Both the position numbers and the translations under genes were made by a program. The notes beneath the pieces are model-generated. The model did no database searches. It was given only the letters and a program-made list of their open reading frames with translations, and was not told the DNA's origin. A stretch of 64,000 nucleotides of DNA. It comes from Chloroflexota bacterium (lineage in GTDB: Bacteria; Chloroflexota; Dehalococcoidia; Lucifugimonadales; GCA-2719675). Of the stretch, positions 62,131 to 64,000 are shown piece after piece. The stretch is from assembly GCA_002719675.1 (NCBI GenBank), contig PBID01000016.1, positions 66,837-130,836 of the forward strand, written 5' to 3'. How positions within the stretch are numbered: position 1 is the stretch's first letter; every line of letters starts with the position of its first letter.

Positions 62131-63351
62131 TTAGAAGTAATCTGCGCACCAAGGTGAACGAGTACTATAAAACATTTGGTCAGCTAAGTGTAATTTTTCA
62201 AGAGAATTTGCTTCAATTAGTTTTGATTTCCATAAATTGAGCCAGCTGGTTCCTCCTAGATATAGGGAACTTAATTCTCTGATATCTATTTTGATGTCAT
62301 GGGGCAAATTTGTTTTTTCACATTTCACGAGATCCCCTGATTTTTTAAGTATAAATTTTGTATTATTTGAGTCTAGAATATTGTCTTCAACAAGTATCGT
62401 AATTTCTCCATCAACATTGTATTGCCTAGAAACTAATGCATTAGGAACATCAAGAATCCTTAAATGTAGCTGGTCTTCGATTTTTCTAGATAATTTTCTC
62501 GGATCTTCTAAAACCCAAGTAATTGGATCATCTAAGGGCCTAGAATTAGAAGTTATTTTATTAACCCCATCGATATTCATGCAAAAATTCAGTAGATTTA
62601 AATGTGCTTCGTCTGTAGTTGAAATGATTTCGTTGATCATTAAATTTCCATTTGTAGAAGTTGAATTGATATCTGTGCGATAGTTTACATAACCTTCAGG
62701 TTTTCCATCTTTTTTAAATAAAGCATAAGAGGATATGCCAGAAATATCTTTTCTTTCCATTTCAAGTTTTAGTCTATTCCATCTAGATATTTTTCTTTTA
62801 ATCATACCAGGGCGTTCATTCCAAGCAAGTTCATAAATTCCAGGCATTATATTTGAAATTTCTTTAGAAGAAAGCATTTCTATGTTTTCAACGCTATCAT
62901 AATCAATTAAAGTTTTTCTGAATTTAGTATCACGTCTATGGATTTCCCAGCTTTCTTGGAAAGAGGCAATTCCAAAACCGAATCTGCCATATGTACCGCT
63001 ATCAGCACTATATAAAAATGCTATTGGTTCATCTTTTTTAAGGATTTCATTAAATTGTTTTTTCATTAATTTTGACATAATTCCTTGTCTACGGTGAGTT
63101 GGATATACAACGACATCAATTATTCCTCCAGCTTTAACAACTCCTCCTGGCACAGATAAAGTGAACGTTAAAACACTATTAGCGCCTACGATTTTTCCAT
63201 CAACAAATGCGCCTAAACATCTATCAATCTCCATAGTATGTTTTCTTCTTTCAAGATAGTCTTGAAATGGTTTCATTGCGAATACTGTATAAACAATTTT
63301 TAGATATTCTTCTTCTTCATTTGGAGTGATATGTCTTATATTAATTTGCAT
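62131..63351 (-). CDS. Eis-like GNAT acetyltransferase
   Basis: 406 residues, the Eis layout: an N-terminal GNAT domain (about 1-140) with the acetyl-CoA loop VVYPTHRRQGIMSKLM (about 86-101) and YGRFGFGIAS (about 125), a second GNAT-like half, and an SCP2-like C-terminal domain. The chain ends in TRSPWCADYF; in Eis the terminal carboxylate takes part in catalysis. Eis proteins acetylate aminoglycosides and other amines. In a free-living marine-type bacterium the natural substrate is unknown, and resistance should not be assumed. It lies 4 bp after the RraA-like gene. Confidence 0.87.
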   Translation of the reverse strand: MQINIRHITPNEEEEYLKIVYTVFAMKPFQDYLERRKHTMEIDRCLGAFVDGKIVGANSVLTFTLSVPGGVVKAGGIIDVVVYPTHRRQGIMSKLMKKQFNEILKKDEPIAFLYSADSGTYGRFGFGIASFQESWEIHRRDTKFRKTLIDYDSVENIEMLSSKEISNIMPGIYELAWNERPGMIKRKISRWNRLKLEMERKDISGISSYALFKKDGKPEGYVNYRTDINSTSTNGNLMINEIISTTDEAHLNLLNFCMNIDGVNKITSNSRPLDDPITWVLEDPRKLSRKIEDQLHLRILDVPNALVSRQYNVDGEITILVEDNILDSNNTKFILKKSGDLVKCEKTNLPHDIKIDIRELSSLYLGGTSWLNLWKSKLIEANSLEKLHLADQMFYSTRSPWCADYF

Positions 63352-63355
63352 GCAC

Positions 63356-63979
63356 TCAATTCCTTATTTGAGATTTCCATTCTTTGAATTTTTCAGACGT
63401 AAATCCAGGTTCTTTTAACATTTCATGTAATGTAGCTTCTTTTTTTGTGATATCCGATGCGTTTTTAATGATTTCTTTGACATTATGATTATTTGGAATT
63501 TTGGTGCATCCATCAGAATCAGCGACCAATATCTCTGAAGGATTTACAAGTAATTGTCCCACAGTAATTTGTGAATTTACCCTGATTAACTTAAATGCCC
63601 CATGCCCCGGGACTAAACCTTTGCCCCAAACAGGTAGTTTAATTTGCCTGATTCCTTCTATGTCTCGAACAGTACCATCAATAACTACTCCAACTACGCC
63701 GAGTGCTTTATGGACAGCAGCCATGCCGTCTCCAAATGAGGCTCCACGTCCATGTTTTGTATCAATGTCCTTAATAATAGAAATTATTGGTAGTGTTTCT
63801 TGCCCAATTAAGTCGTAATAATCATCCCAAGATAATCCATCTGAGTCTGGGTCGTTTGTAGTTACCTCAGCTGTTATAATTTTGCCTACTACGGGTCCAA
63901 ATTGAGGTAGCAATGATTTGATCTCGGGTCCTGTGTAATTTATTGGTTGAGAAGATAAGTTGTTACTTGTTTTTTCCAT
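63356..63979 (-). CDS. RraA-like / HMG aldolase family protein
   Basis: 207 residues. Family core: FGDGMAAVHKALGVVGVVIDG in parts (about 82-102), then TVRDIEGIRQIKLPVWGKG (about 103-121) and the late ILVADSDGCTKIP (about 151). The Gly-Asp-x2-Ala loop and TVRD are where HMG/CHA aldolases and RraA bind ligand and metal. Homologues include the RNase E inhibitor RraA, 4-hydroxy-4-methyl-2-oxoglutarate aldolase and many uncharacterised catabolic proteins. No RNase E gene is seen here, so a metabolic aldolase or decarboxylase role is more likely. It starts near the right edge and is complete. Confidence 0.88.
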   Translation of the reverse strand: MEKTSNNLSSQPINYTGPEIKSLLPQFGPVVGKIITAEVTTNDPDSDGLSWDDYYDLIGQETLPIISIIKDIDTKHGRGASFGDGMAAVHKALGVVGVVIDGTVRDIEGIRQIKLPVWGKGLVPGHGAFKLIRVNSQITVGQLLVNPSEILVADSDGCTKIPNNHNVKEIIKNASDITKKEATLHEMLKEPGFTSEKFKEWKSQIRN

Positions 63980-64000
63980 ATTAATTTTTACGGCATCTGC

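Noticed and set aside
62237-62683. 148-codon antisense frame inside the Eis-like gene
   Set aside because: Antisense shadow without a start signal or recognisable motif.

Overview
The window is one contiguous, AT-rich (roughly 30% GC by eye), gene-dense bacterial chromosome segment made mostly of core metabolism and translation genes. The lineage is inferred, not shown by a marker gene. A short 167-residue EF-Ts, the run rpsB-tsf-pyrH-frr-uppS-cdsA-dxr-rseP-ispG-proS, the MEP isoprenoid route, many Asp-box proteins, malate synthase G, a GlcD/GlcF-type oxidase and RraA-like, M19 and Eis-like enzymes fit a low-GC marine Chloroflexota (SAR202/Dehalococcoidia type). Tight packing, 4-base overlaps and convergent stops a few bases apart indicate a streamlined genome. 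No rRNA, prophage, insertion sequence or CRISPR array was seen. || Layout: 1-3150 two UMF1-type transporters; 3147-6155 Nudix hydrolase, a collagen-like surface protein with seven C-terminal repeats, and an SDR without its catalytic residues; 6172-7530 tRNA-Trp, a nickel/cobalt-type transporter and RNase P RNA; 7570-9622 a serine-recombinase relative without catalytic residues plus a C4 zinc-ribbon protein; 9755-14437 pyruvate kinase, a cysteinyl-tRNA synthetase fused to a glycosyltransferase, and a cation exchanger; 14446-24344 (minus) polyprenyl synthase, metG, rsmI, dapB, pnp, rpsO, malate synthase G, NYN protein; 24438-30773 aminotransferase, small membrane protein, M19 dipeptidase, a glutaredoxin-like gene that looks like a selenoprotein, a frameshifted RidA gene, a 2-hydroxyacid dehydrogenase, ComB and ispH; 31012-36531 (plus) aminotransferase, asd, dapA and a large Asp-box protein; 36533-41931 purA, a GreA factor with a recombinase-type N-terminal domain, and an FAD/Fe-S oxidase; 41928-63979 (minus) the long translation, isoprenoid and envelope run, polA, phosphohexomutase, metK-ahcY-PfkB kinase, rhodanese, an MDR enzyme, an Eis-like acetyltransferase and an RraA-like protein. 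|| How genes work together: dxr, ispG and ispH supply isoprenoid units to uppS (undecaprenyl carrier) and the long-chain prenyl synthase (quinone tail). asd, dapA and dapB form the aspartate-to-diaminopimelate branch. metK, ahcY and the PfkB kinase form a methyl cycle. || The best leads are: (1) the glutaredoxin-like gene at 27446-27661, whose first TGA is followed by Thr-Phe-stop and then a SECIS-compatible hairpin, matching a C-terminal Sec-X-X-stop arrangement; (2) an integrase SAM-like domain fused to GreA; (3) the CysS-glycosyltransferase fusion; (4) a serine-recombinase homologue with every catalytic residue replaced, encoded just upstream of rnpB.
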